Source of the DNA: Stenotrophobium sp040387055 | Lineage (GTDB): Bacteria; Pseudomonadota; Gammaproteobacteria; Nevskiales; Nevskiaceae | Direction of reading: 5' to 3' | NCBI GenBank assembly: GCA_040387055.1 | Contig: JAZKEM010000059.1 | Location: 1 to 34,766, forward strand | Length of the DNA: 34,766 nucleotides | Part shown: one piece after another, positions 23,828-32,358 of the stretch | How positions within the stretch are numbered: the first letter of the stretch is position 1 | Layout of the letters: every line of letters begins with the position of its first letter | Translations under genes and position numbers: made by a program | Notes under the pieces: generated by a model | Seen by the model: the letters and a program-made list of their open reading frames with translations, nothing else | Database searches by the model: none | Told to the model about the DNA's origin: nothing

Positions 23828-24643
23828 GTGGACTTTCTGGAATACAAAAACAAGCGCGTGATCGTCAGTGGTTGCTTCTCAGGCATGGGTGAGGCAACTG
23901 CCCGCATGCTGGTGGAGCAGGGCGCCGAAGTTCACGGCATGGACTACAAGGAAACCAAGCTGATGCTGGCTTCATTCACGCAAGTTGATCTGCGTGATCC
24001 TGCTGCAATCGACGCGGCGGTTGCCAAGATCGGCGGCAAGGTCGACGCACTGTTCAACTGCGCTGGTCTACCGCAGACCTCGCCAGCACTAGACGTAATG
24101 AAGGTGAACTTCGCCGGCACACGCCGCGTCACCGAACAGGTTCTGCCCTTGATGTCTGAAGGCGGTTCCATCGTCAGCATTTCTTCCAACGGTGGTTTGG
24201 GTTGGAGCCGTCGTATTCCAACGCACATGCAGTTGATGCAGATCGACACCTACGAAGGCGTCGTTAAGTGGGTTGAGGAAAATGCAGAAACCGTCGCTGA
24301 AGGCTATGCCTTCTCCAAGGAAGCGATCATTGTCTGGACCATGCTGATGTCTTCGCGTCTGATCAAGAAAGGCATCCGTATCAACTGCACGATGCCTGGA
24401 CCTACGCAGACGCCGATGATGAGTCACTTCGAGCAGGCCACCAAAGCCTCAGTGCTCGATGCGGCGATGCAGCCGATCAATCGTCGTTCTACGCCAGACG
24501 AACAGGCCGGTCCTTTGTTGTTCCTGAATAGTCCGAAGGCCAGCTACATCAACGGCGTTGCACTTGCTGTCGATGGCGGCTTCCTCGGTGGCGTTGCTAC
24601 GGGTCAGATCGACCTGCGCACCTTGATGTCGAACGCTGCGTAA
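23828..24643 (+). CDS. SDR of the 3-alpha-hydroxysteroid dehydrogenase type
   Basis: A 271-residue SDR. The cofactor motif SGCFSGMG (14-21), Asp39 after beta strand 2, FNCAG, a Ser-rich strand ISS (118-120) and Tyr160/Lys164 (YAFSK) are present. The 40-residue stretch between Ser and Tyr, with the long insertion around THMQLMQIDTYEGVVKWVEE, resembles Comamonas 3-alpha-HSD/carbonyl reductase and coniferyl-alcohol dehydrogenase. The start is GTG 23828 with AGAGGAG seven bases upstream. It lies between the ferredoxin and the P450. A 3-hydroxysteroid or other ring alcohol is a plausible substrate; that is by family resemblance only. Confidence 0.88.
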   Translation: MDFLEYKNKRVIVSGCFSGMGEATARMLVEQGAEVHGMDYKETKLMLASFTQVDLRDPAAIDAAVAKIGGKVDALFNCAGLPQTSPALDVMKVNFAGTRRVTEQVLPLMSEGGSIVSISSNGGLGWSRRIPTHMQLMQIDTYEGVVKWVEENAETVAEGYAFSKEAIIVWTMLMSSRLIKKGIRINCTMPGPTQTPMMSHFEQATKASVLDAAMQPINRRSTPDEQAGPLLFLNSPKASYINGVALAVDGGFLGGVATGQIDLRTLMSNAA

Positions 24644-24670
24644 CAATAAAACGTCTTTAGGAAATTCTTT

Positions 24671-25927
24671 ATGAACGATGTTTCAGCAAACAGTCCCGTT
24701 CCGCAGCGTCCGGCACATGTAACGGATGCCGTAACGTACGATTTCGACATGTTTGGTGATGCAGCGTATGTGGCTGATCCACACAAGCGCATTCTTGATT
24801 TGATCAAGAATGCGCCGCCGATCTTTTGGACACCGCGCAACGGTGGCCACTGGATGCTGATGAGCCACTCTGCAAATTTCCACGCGTCGCGTGATACCGA
24901 AGGCTTCTCCAGCGAAATCGTTCCGCAGGCAATGATCAAGGCGATGATGGCGAAGATGCCTCCAGGTTCGCCGCATATTCCGCAGCCATTGCCGATCACG
25001 ATTGATCCGCCAGATCACACGGCGTACCGCGCGCCTTTGCAGCGTGCGTTCTCGCCCAAGGCGATGCTGGGTTTGCAGCAGAGCATTCGCGACCTGGCAG
25101 TCGATCTAATCGAGAAAATGAAAGCCAAGGGCGGCGGAAATTTTGTCGATGAAGTGGCTGAGCCGATGCCGGTGCAGATCTTCCTGAAAATGTTTGGCTT
25201 GCCGCTTGAGCGACAGCAGGAATATCGCACGCTCGTCAAAGAGCATATGGAAGGCAACCAGAATCACGATCCGCGTGCGATCGTGGCGCGCATGCTCAAG
25301 TTGACCTCGATCATGCGCGAGACGGTTCTTGAGCGTAAGGAAAATCCAAAAGACGACCTGATCAGCATGCTGTGGCAGTCGGAAATTAACGGCAAGCCAA
25401 CAACGCTGGCAGATTTGGAAAATTACTGTGTGGTGTTGTTTACCGCCGGTCTTGATACCGTTGTGAATGGCATTAGTCATGGCGTGCTGCATCTGGCCAA
25501 GAACCCGGAGCTGCAGCGTCAGCTGCGTGCCAATCCGGAGAAGATTCAGGCTGCGTCGGAAGAAATGCTACGTCGCTATACCTTTACCGTTCCACTTCGT
25601 CGTGTAGCCAAGGATTTGAACTTCCAAGGCGTGGACATGAAGGCGAATGATCGCGTCATGTTGTTCTTACCTGCTGCTGATCTTGATTCAAACGAATATC
25701 CGGAAGCCGAGCGCTATGACTTGCAGCGTCAGAACAGCGTTCACATCGCTTTCGGCGTTGGCCCTCATCGTTGCCTCGGTTCGCACCTTGCGCGTCTTGA
25801 GATGCAGATTGTTTATGAAGAACTGCTGGCGCGTGTCCCTGAGTTCCGTCTTGACCCGGACAAGCCTGTGACTTATCACGGTGGTCACGTGGTTGGCCCT
25901 GATGCGGTTTGGCTGCGCTGGAATTAA
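24671..25927 (+). CDS. Cytochrome P450 monooxygenase
   Basis: A 418-residue soluble bacterial class I P450. The heme loop FGVGPHRCLG has the ligand Cys368; the I-helix has AGLDT (259-263); the ExxR of the K helix is Glu298-Met-Leu-Arg301; and PPDHTAYR (113-120) is the usual C-helix segment. It has no membrane anchor. It needs a ferredoxin, supplied by the first gene of the operon, and a reductase from elsewhere. It hydroxylates a hydrophobic substrate, for example a terminal methyl of a side chain or a ring carbon. Placement before the DUF35 and Ltp2-like genes fits early oxidation of a side chain. I cannot assign a CYP family. Confidence 0.95.
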   Translation: MNDVSANSPVPQRPAHVTDAVTYDFDMFGDAAYVADPHKRILDLIKNAPPIFWTPRNGGHWMLMSHSANFHASRDTEGFSSEIVPQAMIKAMMAKMPPGSPHIPQPLPITIDPPDHTAYRAPLQRAFSPKAMLGLQQSIRDLAVDLIEKMKAKGGGNFVDEVAEPMPVQIFLKMFGLPLERQQEYRTLVKEHMEGNQNHDPRAIVARMLKLTSIMRETVLERKENPKDDLISMLWQSEINGKPTTLADLENYCVVLFTAGLDTVVNGISHGVLHLAKNPELQRQLRANPEKIQAASEEMLRRYTFTVPLRRVAKDLNFQGVDMKANDRVMLFLPAADLDSNEYPEAERYDLQRQNSVHIAFGVGPHRCLGSHLARLEMQIVYEELLARVPEFRLDPDKPVTYHGGHVVGPDAVWLRWN

Positions 25928-25934
25928 TTAAGAC

Positions 25935-26339
25935 ATGGCAGCTACACGCGCATTACCGAAGCTTGATGCTGACAACCGTCCGTTCTGGACGGGTGGGGCA
26001 GAGGGACAACTGCGCCTGATGCGTTGTCAGGACTGCAAGACCTTCATCCATCCGCCACGTCCTGTTTGCAGAAAGTGTTTATCCGAAAACGTAACGCCGG
26101 AAGCAGTAGCAGGGACGGGCGTTATTTATTCGTACACGGTCAACTATCAGAAGTGGCATCCCGCAATGGAGGTTCCGTTCGTGATTGCACGTGTCGCGAT
26201 TGATGGCGCGCCCGGTGTCCTGCTGACGACCAACATCGTCGACTGCCCGGTGGATACCGTCGATATTGGCGATAAGGTTCGAGTGAAATTCTTGCAGCAG
26301 GACGATGTGTTCATCCCGCTCTTTGAGAAGACCAACTGA
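25935..26339 (+). CDS. DUF35/OB-fold zinc-ribbon protein, partner of the thiolase-fold aldolase
   Basis: A 134-residue DUF35 protein: a rubredoxin-like zinc ribbon with Cys31, Cys34, Cys45 and Cys48 followed by an OB fold (TGVIYSYTVNYQKWHP and VGDKV-like IGDKVRVKF). DUF35 proteins dock on thiolase-fold enzymes; in steroid side-chain degradation the ChsH2 DUF35 domain is needed by the aldolase Ltp2. Here the DUF35 part is a separate protein without a MaoC domain. It overlaps the next gene in a TGATG arrangement, so the two are translated together. A stable complex of the two is the natural inference. Confidence 0.92.
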   Translation: MAATRALPKLDADNRPFWTGGAEGQLRLMRCQDCKTFIHPPRPVCRKCLSENVTPEAVAGTGVIYSYTVNYQKWHPAMEVPFVIARVAIDGAPGVLLTTNIVDCPVDTVDIGDKVRVKFLQQDDVFIPLFEKTN

Positions 26340-27499
26340 TGTCTGCCAACGAAGCCTATATCAGTGGCGTGGGACAGTCCGAGATCGGCACCAAGCTGAC
26401 TCGTGCGCCTTTATTGTTAACGCTTGATGCGGTTCGCGAAGCGCTGGATGAAGCCGGTTTGACGATTGGTCAGATCGATGGCGTTTCCACTTATCCCGGC
26501 CGCATTCCAGCTTATCTCGGCTTTTCACCTGTCGGTGCCGATGAGCTCATCGATGCCTTGGGTATCCGTGCCACATGGTATGCCGGTGGCGGTGAAATTA
26601 CTTCACAGCTTGGCGCTGTTGTTGCAGCTGCCGCTGCAGTCCGTGCTGGACAAGCACGTCATGTGATTTGTTTCCGCACTGTTTATGAAGCCGCTGCATT
26701 GTCGCGTCCGGATGAATATCCACGACCTCAGCGTGATCGCGTGGATGGTTCCTCGCAATGGTTTGCACCATTCAATGCGATCTCTGCAGTGAACTGGACC
26801 GCGCAGTACACGATGGTTCATGTAAAGCGTTATGGCCTTAAGCGTGAGCAGCTCGCGCAGATTGCACTGACTGCTCGTGCCCACTCAGCGTTAAATCCAC
26901 GTGCGCTGGTTCGTGAACCGCTGACAATGGACGAATACATGTCGGCACGAATGATTTCGTCACCGCTTTGTTTGTATGACTGTGATCGCTTCACTGACGC
27001 TTCAACCGTCATCATCGTTTCAGCAGGAAATGCGCTGGATGAAGTGAAGTGCACGCCGATTCGAATCGCGGCAATGGCAGGAACAGTTGAACGCCATAGC
27101 TGGGATCAGGCTGAAGAACTCGCTTGCTATCCAACAGGTGCTGATCTGTGGAAGCGCACGGATTACAAGCCTGCAGATGTAGACACCGCTCAGCTATACG
27201 ACGGGTTCAGCTTCCAGGCGCTGGCTTGGCTTGAGGCGCTCGGCTTCTGCGAGTTGGGTGAAGGCGGCCGCTTCATCGAAGGCGGTAAGCGCATCGCGCT
27301 CGATGGTGAGCTGCCACTGAATACTTTTGGTGGACAGATTGGTGCAGGTCGATTGCATGGTTTCGGTTTTGCACACGAAGCGGTCGTGCAGTTGAGAGGC
27401 AAGGGTGACGCACGTCAGATCAAGAATGATCCGCGCGTGGCCGTCGCTACTTCCGGTGGCGGGCCTCTGGCCACCGCTTTATTGCTGGCGCGCGATTAG
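26339..27499 (+). CDS. Ltp2-like thiolase-fold aldolase (lipid-transfer protein family)
   Basis: A 386-residue thiolase-fold protein of the SCP-x/lipid-transfer group. The nucleophile Cys region of true thiolases (CASG) is replaced by GGGEITSQ (83-90), and the GHP motif by GRLHG (337-341). Tyr287 in LYDGF and Cys304 in GFCELGEGG are in segments conserved in this group. Such changes fit Ltp2-type retro-aldolases, which cut a 17-hydroxy side-chain CoA ester into a ring ketone and propionyl-CoA, rather than thiolases. Its start codon overlaps the DUF35 stop, as expected for a two-protein complex. The true substrate here could be another tertiary-hydroxyl acyl-CoA. Confidence 0.88.
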   Translation: MSANEAYISGVGQSEIGTKLTRAPLLLTLDAVREALDEAGLTIGQIDGVSTYPGRIPAYLGFSPVGADELIDALGIRATWYAGGGEITSQLGAVVAAAAAVRAGQARHVICFRTVYEAAALSRPDEYPRPQRDRVDGSSQWFAPFNAISAVNWTAQYTMVHVKRYGLKREQLAQIALTARAHSALNPRALVREPLTMDEYMSARMISSPLCLYDCDRFTDASTVIIVSAGNALDEVKCTPIRIAAMAGTVERHSWDQAEELACYPTGADLWKRTDYKPADVDTAQLYDGFSFQALAWLEALGFCELGEGGRFIEGGKRIALDGELPLNTFGGQIGAGRLHGFGFAHEAVVQLRGKGDARQIKNDPRVAVATSGGGPLATALLLARD

Positions 27500-27561
27500 G
27501 CGCATTAAAAAATTCGAATCAACGCGAGCGCGTCTCGCCTGAGCTAGGTAAGGAGAAAGAT

Positions 27562-28875
27562 ATGAAGATGAATGACATGGTGCTGATCAGCGTCGACGAC
27601 CACATCAGCGAACCACCCGATATGTATAAGCAGCACCTAACCGGTGCTGAGCTCGCAAGCGCACCGACGCTGAAAGTTGCGGACAACGGCACTACGTTCT
27701 GGGAATACCAAGGTCTGAAAATGCCTTCGGTTGGTCTCAATGCAGTGGTGGGTCGTCCGATGGAAGAGTACGGCATGGAGCCAACCTCGTTCGAGCAGCT
27801 ACGCAAAGGTTGCTACGACAAGGATGCGCGTATCGATGATATGAATGTCAACGGCATCGCTGCGTCGCTCAATTTCGGCAGCTTCCCCGGCTTTGACGGT
27901 GGTCGTTTCCATAAAGTGCCAGACAAGAATTTGTCGCTGATTCACATGCGCGGCTATAACGATTGGCATGTTGATGAATGGTGCGGCTCGCATCCTGGCC
28001 GTTTCATTCCTTGCGCGCTGCTGCCGACGTGGGACATGAAAGCGACGGTTGAAGAAATCAAGCGCCTGACCAAGAAAGGTTGCACCGCGGTCTCGCTCAA
28101 CGAGAACCCGACCGTGCAGGGCCTGCCGAGCATCCACAATGCTTATTGGGAACCAATGTGGAAAGCGATCGTCGAAAACGACATGAAGATCTGCTTACAT
28201 ATCGGCGCTGGCAATCCCGCACCGCATGCATCGATGGAAACGCCGATCGAAGCGTGGATCACGACGATGCCAATGTCGATTGCAACCGGTGCTGCTGACT
28301 GGCTCAATCTTGAAGCGCTGCATCGCTATCCGCAGCTGCGTATCGCGCTTTCAGAAGGCGGCATCGGCTGGATTCCTTATTTCCTTGAGCGCGCTGACTT
28401 CAGTCACTCGCGTCACAAATTCTGGACGCATTCGACGTTCGGTGACACCAAGCCGAGCGAAATCTTCGCCAAGCATTTCTTGAATTGCTTTATCGACGAT
28501 GCGTTTGGCCTTAAGAATCTCGATGCACTGAACGAAGACATGGTCTCCTACGAATGCGATTACCCACACTCGGATTCACTGTGGCCAGAAGTGCCGGAGT
28601 ATCTGTTTAAGACCGTTCAGCATTTGACCGATAAGCAGATCGACAAGATCACGCATCTCAATGCGATGAAGTTCTTCAACTTCGATATGTTCAAGCACAA
28701 CAAGCGCGAAGACCTGACCGTTGGTGCGCTGCGTGCCAAGGCCGCAGCCGATGGCGTCGATGTCACGCCTAAGTCTTCCGGTGGTGCCAAGCCGCTGGCA
28801 GAAGGTGAAGTGGAGCGTCCGGTCACTTCGGGCGATTTGATGAAGATGTTCTCGCACCACTCTAAAGCTGCTTAA
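27562..28875 (+). CDS. Amidohydrolase-2 family metal-dependent hydrolase/decarboxylase
   Basis: A 437-residue TIM-barrel protein of the ACMSD-like amidohydrolase-2 group. The N-terminal metal motif is Asp12-x-His14 (SVDDHISEP), followed by His213 in CLHIG, a Glu265 in ALSEGGIGW and Asp333/His336 in YECDYPHSDS. AAGGAG lies six bases before ATG 27562. Members hydrolyse C-N or C-C bonds or decarboxylate aromatic acids. The last ~60 residues are Ala/Lys-rich and less conserved. In this operon, between the aldolase and an SDR, it may act on a ring-derived or cleaved intermediate; the reaction cannot be read from the sequence. Confidence 0.88.
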   Translation: MKMNDMVLISVDDHISEPPDMYKQHLTGAELASAPTLKVADNGTTFWEYQGLKMPSVGLNAVVGRPMEEYGMEPTSFEQLRKGCYDKDARIDDMNVNGIAASLNFGSFPGFDGGRFHKVPDKNLSLIHMRGYNDWHVDEWCGSHPGRFIPCALLPTWDMKATVEEIKRLTKKGCTAVSLNENPTVQGLPSIHNAYWEPMWKAIVENDMKICLHIGAGNPAPHASMETPIEAWITTMPMSIATGAADWLNLEALHRYPQLRIALSEGGIGWIPYFLERADFSHSRHKFWTHSTFGDTKPSEIFAKHFLNCFIDDAFGLKNLDALNEDMVSYECDYPHSDSLWPEVPEYLFKTVQHLTDKQIDKITHLNAMKFFNFDMFKHNKREDLTVGALRAKAAADGVDVTPKSSGGAKPLAEGEVERPVTSGDLMKMFSHHSKAA

Positions 28876-28890
28876 AGGTCTGGGAAACGC

Positions 28891-29754
28891 GTGCTGAGCG
28901 CGCTAAAAGCACGCGTATCCCTTCGACACATGGCAGTCCACGAGACTCATCCCGAAGACCGGCAGGACCTGCTCGATCTGGGCGGTCAGATCGCTTTTAT
29001 CAGCGGCGCCGGTCAAGGTGCTGGTCGCGCGATTGCGCTGGCCTTTGCAAAACACGGCGCTGGCGGCATCGCCGTTAATGATTTTGATCCTCTAAAAGCA
29101 GAATCTGTTGCGGCTGAAATCAGAGCGCTGGGTGTTCCTGCTTTGGCCGTTCCTGCTGATGTTGGCGATCACGATGCGGTGCACGTAGCAATGACTCGCG
29201 CCAGCGAACTCGGTCCGATCACCTTGCTCGTCAACAATGCCGGTAATGCCGGGCCCAATGTAACGATGCGACCGATGCCGCCGTTTTGGGAAACCGAACC
29301 GGGCGACTGGGATCGCTATTTCCGGACCAACCTACAAGGCGTCATGAACTGTTGTCATGCGGCGCTGCCTTCCATGGTTCAGCAGCAGCGTGGTCGTGTC
29401 GTGACAATTATTTCTGACGCAGGCCGCGTTGGCGAAGCACGACTTGCTGTGTACGCAGCGGCCAAGGCAGGCGCAGCTGGCTTCATGCGCTCACTCGCGC
29501 GTGAAACGGGTCGGCATGGCGTCACTGCCAACTGTATTTCACTATCGACGCTGGAACCGGTTCTACCCGAGCCTGAGCGCACAGCGTTTCTCGAAAGTGA
29601 GAAAGCTAAGGCGCATGTTGAACGCTACATCATTCGCCGTTTTGGCAAACCAGACGATGTCGCCAGCATGGCGCTGTTCCTATGTTCTGATGCGGCCAGC
29701 TGGATTACTGGGCAAACCTATCCAGTTAATGGCGGTTACAGTTTCGCGGTGTAG
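28891..29754 (+). CDS. Short-chain dehydrogenase/reductase
   Basis: A 287-residue SDR with SGAGQGAG (38-45), Asp64 after beta strand 2, NNAG, and catalytic Ser175, Tyr188 and Lys192 (YAAAK), ending in ITGQTYPVNGGYSF. The start is uncertain: GTG 28891 follows the amidohydrolase stop by 15 bases, while ATG 28930 gives a shorter N-terminus; neither has a strong ribosome site. It is the last of the seven genes in the P450 operon, and its stop lies only five bases from the convergent MFS gene. Substrate unknown; an insertion around RPMPPFWETEPGDWD may shape the substrate pocket. Confidence 0.85.
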   Translation: MLSALKARVSLRHMAVHETHPEDRQDLLDLGGQIAFISGAGQGAGRAIALAFAKHGAGGIAVNDFDPLKAESVAAEIRALGVPALAVPADVGDHDAVHVAMTRASELGPITLLVNNAGNAGPNVTMRPMPPFWETEPGDWDRYFRTNLQGVMNCCHAALPSMVQQQRGRVVTIISDAGRVGEARLAVYAAAKAGAAGFMRSLARETGRHGVTANCISLSTLEPVLPEPERTAFLESEKAKAHVERYIIRRFGKPDDVASMALFLCSDAASWITGQTYPVNGGYSFAV

Positions 29755-29759
29755 TCGAA

Positions 29760-30971
29760 TTAACCCGCAATATCACGGCCGCCAATATTGCTGCGTCCCA
29801 GTAATAAGAACATCCCGCTACCCGCGAGTACGCCAACAGCGGTGAGTACGAGATAGAGGTCATAGCCTCCCGTCAGTTTGAGCGCGAGGCTCAACAAGCC
29901 CGCGCCTATAGCTGAAGCAATGCCTAAGGCGGCAATCACCAAGCCGAGCACGCTGCTGTAGATATCGACCTTGAAGTGACGCAGTACGAGATAGCCTGCG
30001 ATATCACCTTCGGCACCTTGCGAGAGGCCCATCAGCAGTACTGCAGATCCTAGCGCCCACGGCGTATCGATTGATGATGCGAGCATGAACATGCCGATAC
30101 TTGGCAGCCCCATGCCAACGGCAGCGACCCAATGTGCAGGCAGCCGATCCAGCGCTAGGCCGCAGACAAAGCGGCCAATGATCACGCCAACGGCGTACAT
30201 CGAAACCAACTTTGATGCGAACGCCAGACCAGCGCCGTTATCGAGCAGCATCATCTTCAGCTGCAAGCCATGCAGAGGCTGCGGAATATTGCAGAGGAAG
30301 ATGCCACCAGCGATCACCCAGAACGCTGGGCTGCGAACAATGACTTTGTAATCGCGACGAGCCTGACGTTTGTTGCGTGGAAGCGCGCCTAGATATTCAT
30401 GTGGTGGAATCAAAAACAGCGCGATGATTCCGAAGAATGCAGTAAAAATAGCGAGGGCTTGATACCCGGCGCGCCAGCCATTTGTATCGATGTAGTTGCT
30501 GAGTAAGGGCGCGCCTATTGCGCCGACAATCGCGGGACCGCTCGCCATGATGGCCAAACCCAGCCCGCGCGCATTTTGAAAACGTTCAGCAACGAGGCGG
30601 CTGTAGACCGTCGAAGTTGTTGTGGCTCCAAAGATGACTTGCAATACGGTAATGGCGATGAAGACGCGCAGCTCACCGTTAAAAACGCTGAGTGCGAGAT
30701 AGGACAGCGGCAAGAACAGCACGCCCGTGATGGCAACACGTCTTACGCCGAATAGATCGGTCAGGCGACCGATCACAGGCAAGCAGACGAGCGTGAGTAG
30801 AGTGGCGGTTCCGAGCAGTGCGAAATCTGATTTGGACCAGCCAAACTCAGCGAGGAGATGCGGCGCAAAAGTGCCGATGATATACGCGCTGGCTGCAAGC
30901 CCTGCGCCGTGCCCGACCGTACTCGCCAGCAGTGAACGCCAGTTGACGCGCAGTTCGCCAAGATAATTCAT
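29760..30971 (-). CDS. MFS transporter
   Basis: A 403-residue major facilitator with about 12 hydrophobic segments. The loop after helix 2 reads GRLTDLFGVRR, matching the MFS A motif (G-x3-D-x2-G-x-R-R), and a second-half copy is GRFVCGLALDRLP. It has no extra domain. It is the last gene of the minus-strand ALDH-SDR-ACAD-ACAD-thioesterase operon, 43 bases after the thioesterase. It may import the substrate across the inner membrane or export an intermediate. Direction and cargo are not visible. Its 3' end faces the P450 operon with a 5-base gap. Confidence 0.88.
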   Translation of the reverse strand: MNYLGELRVNWRSLLASTVGHGAGLAASAYIIGTFAPHLLAEFGWSKSDFALLGTATLLTLVCLPVIGRLTDLFGVRRVAITGVLFLPLSYLALSVFNGELRVFIAITVLQVIFGATTTSTVYSRLVAERFQNARGLGLAIMASGPAIVGAIGAPLLSNYIDTNGWRAGYQALAIFTAFFGIIALFLIPPHEYLGALPRNKRQARRDYKVIVRSPAFWVIAGGIFLCNIPQPLHGLQLKMMLLDNGAGLAFASKLVSMYAVGVIIGRFVCGLALDRLPAHWVAAVGMGLPSIGMFMLASSIDTPWALGSAVLLMGLSQGAEGDIAGYLVLRHFKVDIYSSVLGLVIAALGIASAIGAGLLSLALKLTGGYDLYLVLTAVGVLAGSGMFLLLGRSNIGGRDIAG

Positions 30972-31014
30972 GCGTCAAACCTGCCGATGTCATTGGTTAT
31001 TCGATTGTCCGATT

Positions 31015-31440
31015 TCACACGCGGGTTTTTTGCTCCAACACTTTCCAGATGCCGTCAGCGCTAACGACAGTTTTGTCGCCAACGCAGATCAGGCCGCGCG
31101 TGAAAACGAGGGAGGCACCCTTGCGCACAACTTCTGGTTGGCAGCTGATGAATGAGCCAACCGGCGCGCTCGATACGAAATGCGTTTGTAGCTGCGCAGT
31201 GACACAAGCTGAATGCCCCAGCGCTCTGGCAGCACCATAGCCGAGACTGATGTCGGCAAAGGTCATCAGTGCGCCGCCATGGACGACGTCAGCGTTCTGA
31301 TTGCAGTGGCGCGAATCAGAAAAGAATCCAAGCGTGTGTTGAGAGCCGATGCTACGAATCCAGAGGGTGCCTAGCGTGCTGGTGTATCCAGAACCATCGA
31401 GACTTTTCCATCCTTCAGCTTTCAGTGTGTCGGCGTTCAT
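31015..31440 (-). CDS. PaaI-type hotdog-fold thioesterase
   Basis: A 141-residue hotdog-fold protein. HGGALMTFADISLG (54-67) is the active-site segment of the PaaI/4HBT thioesterases, with Asp63 as the likely base. It is intracellular and starts three bases after the ACAD stop, so it is part of the operon. It probably hydrolyses a dead-end acyl-CoA to free CoA, or releases an acid intermediate. Confidence 0.9.
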   Translation of the reverse strand: MNADTLKAEGWKSLDGSGYTSTLGTLWIRSIGSQHTLGFFSDSRHCNQNADVVHGGALMTFADISLGYGAARALGHSACVTAQLQTHFVSSAPVGSFISCQPEVVRKGASLVFTRGLICVGDKTVVSADGIWKVLEQKTRV

Positions 31441-31443
31441 TGA

Positions 31444-32358
31444 TCAAGCGGCTGCCGAGTTGAAGCAAAGCTCGGCAACGGCTGCGGCTTGCCCGCCACG
31501 TCCGCCGAGTTCAGACAATAGCGCTTTGATTCTGTAAGTCCACAGATGCAGCGGATGTTCCAGCGTCATGCCCATGGCACCCAGCATTTGATGCAGGTCA
31601 TAGACGATGCGGGTTGCACTTTCTTGCGCATGCAACGCGGCGAGGGCGGCATCACCTTCATCTTCAGTCGATGCAGCTTTCAGTACGAGCCAGCGCACGC
31701 CACCTGCAAGCACGGTGCATTCGGCCATACGGTGGCGCAATGCTTGGAAGGTGCCGAGTGATCTGCCGAACTGTCTGCGGATGCTGAGGTGTTCTACGGT
31801 TGAAGCGATGGCTGCATGTAACAGTCCGCTGATTTCTGCGGCGAGGGCAATGCGTAGCCACTTGCGAACATTGGCCGCTTCCTTAGCGGATAGCGTCGTC
31901 ACAGACGCAGTGCCTTTGAACAGCCCCATTGGATACGCGTACAAGGAGTCGACGGCTTCAACGGCATCCACTGATGGATGCGCGATGCCAATGTCGTCGC
32001 TATTAATGATGAGCAATGTTTTTGCTGTGGCGACGAAACGGCCCGGCCGGCCATTCTCAATCACTGCGAACGGTCGCGGCAGTTCAGTAGCGAGATGCGG
32101 ACGTACCAACATCGATAGTGAAATTTCTGCAGTGCAGGGCAGCCATGCAAGACGCTCAACTGCCATTGCTGCAGTTAGTGGACCAAGATCCGGAATACTT
32201 GCGATATCGAAGTATTCACCTTCGGCGAGCTCCTGTTCTAGCTGTGCACCAGCGAGTGTGAAACCGTGGAAGTCGGTTGGTATTGTTTCGAAATTTGTCG
32301 CCAGTCGATCAATCGCACTCGTGAGTGCGGTCTGGTCGGGTGTCAGTGTGAAATCCAT
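31444..32358 (-). CDS. Short acyl-CoA dehydrogenase subunit (proposed partner subunit)
   Basis: A 304-residue member of the acyl-CoA dehydrogenase family, well below the usual ~380. The C-terminal helical domain is clear (RRQFGRSLGTFQALRHRMAE, about 194-213, then YDLHQMLGAMGMTLEHPLHLW). The middle beta domain is short and lacks the FAD-contact segments of its partner. It overlaps the full-size ACAD gene in a TGATG arrangement. Unequal tandem ACAD genes are known in steroid degradation, where FadE28-FadE29 (ChsE1-ChsE2) and similar pairs form alpha2-beta2 tetramers with two FADs. The sequence alone suggests such a mixed enzyme here. Confidence 0.87.
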   Translation of the reverse strand: MDFTLTPDQTALTSAIDRLATNFETIPTDFHGFTLAGAQLEQELAEGEYFDIASIPDLGPLTAAMAVERLAWLPCTAEISLSMLVRPHLATELPRPFAVIENGRPGRFVATAKTLLIINSDDIGIAHPSVDAVEAVDSLYAYPMGLFKGTASVTTLSAKEAANVRKWLRIALAAEISGLLHAAIASTVEHLSIRRQFGRSLGTFQALRHRMAECTVLAGGVRWLVLKAASTEDEGDAALAALHAQESATRIVYDLHQMLGAMGMTLEHPLHLWTYRIKALLSELGGRGGQAAAVAELCFNSAAA

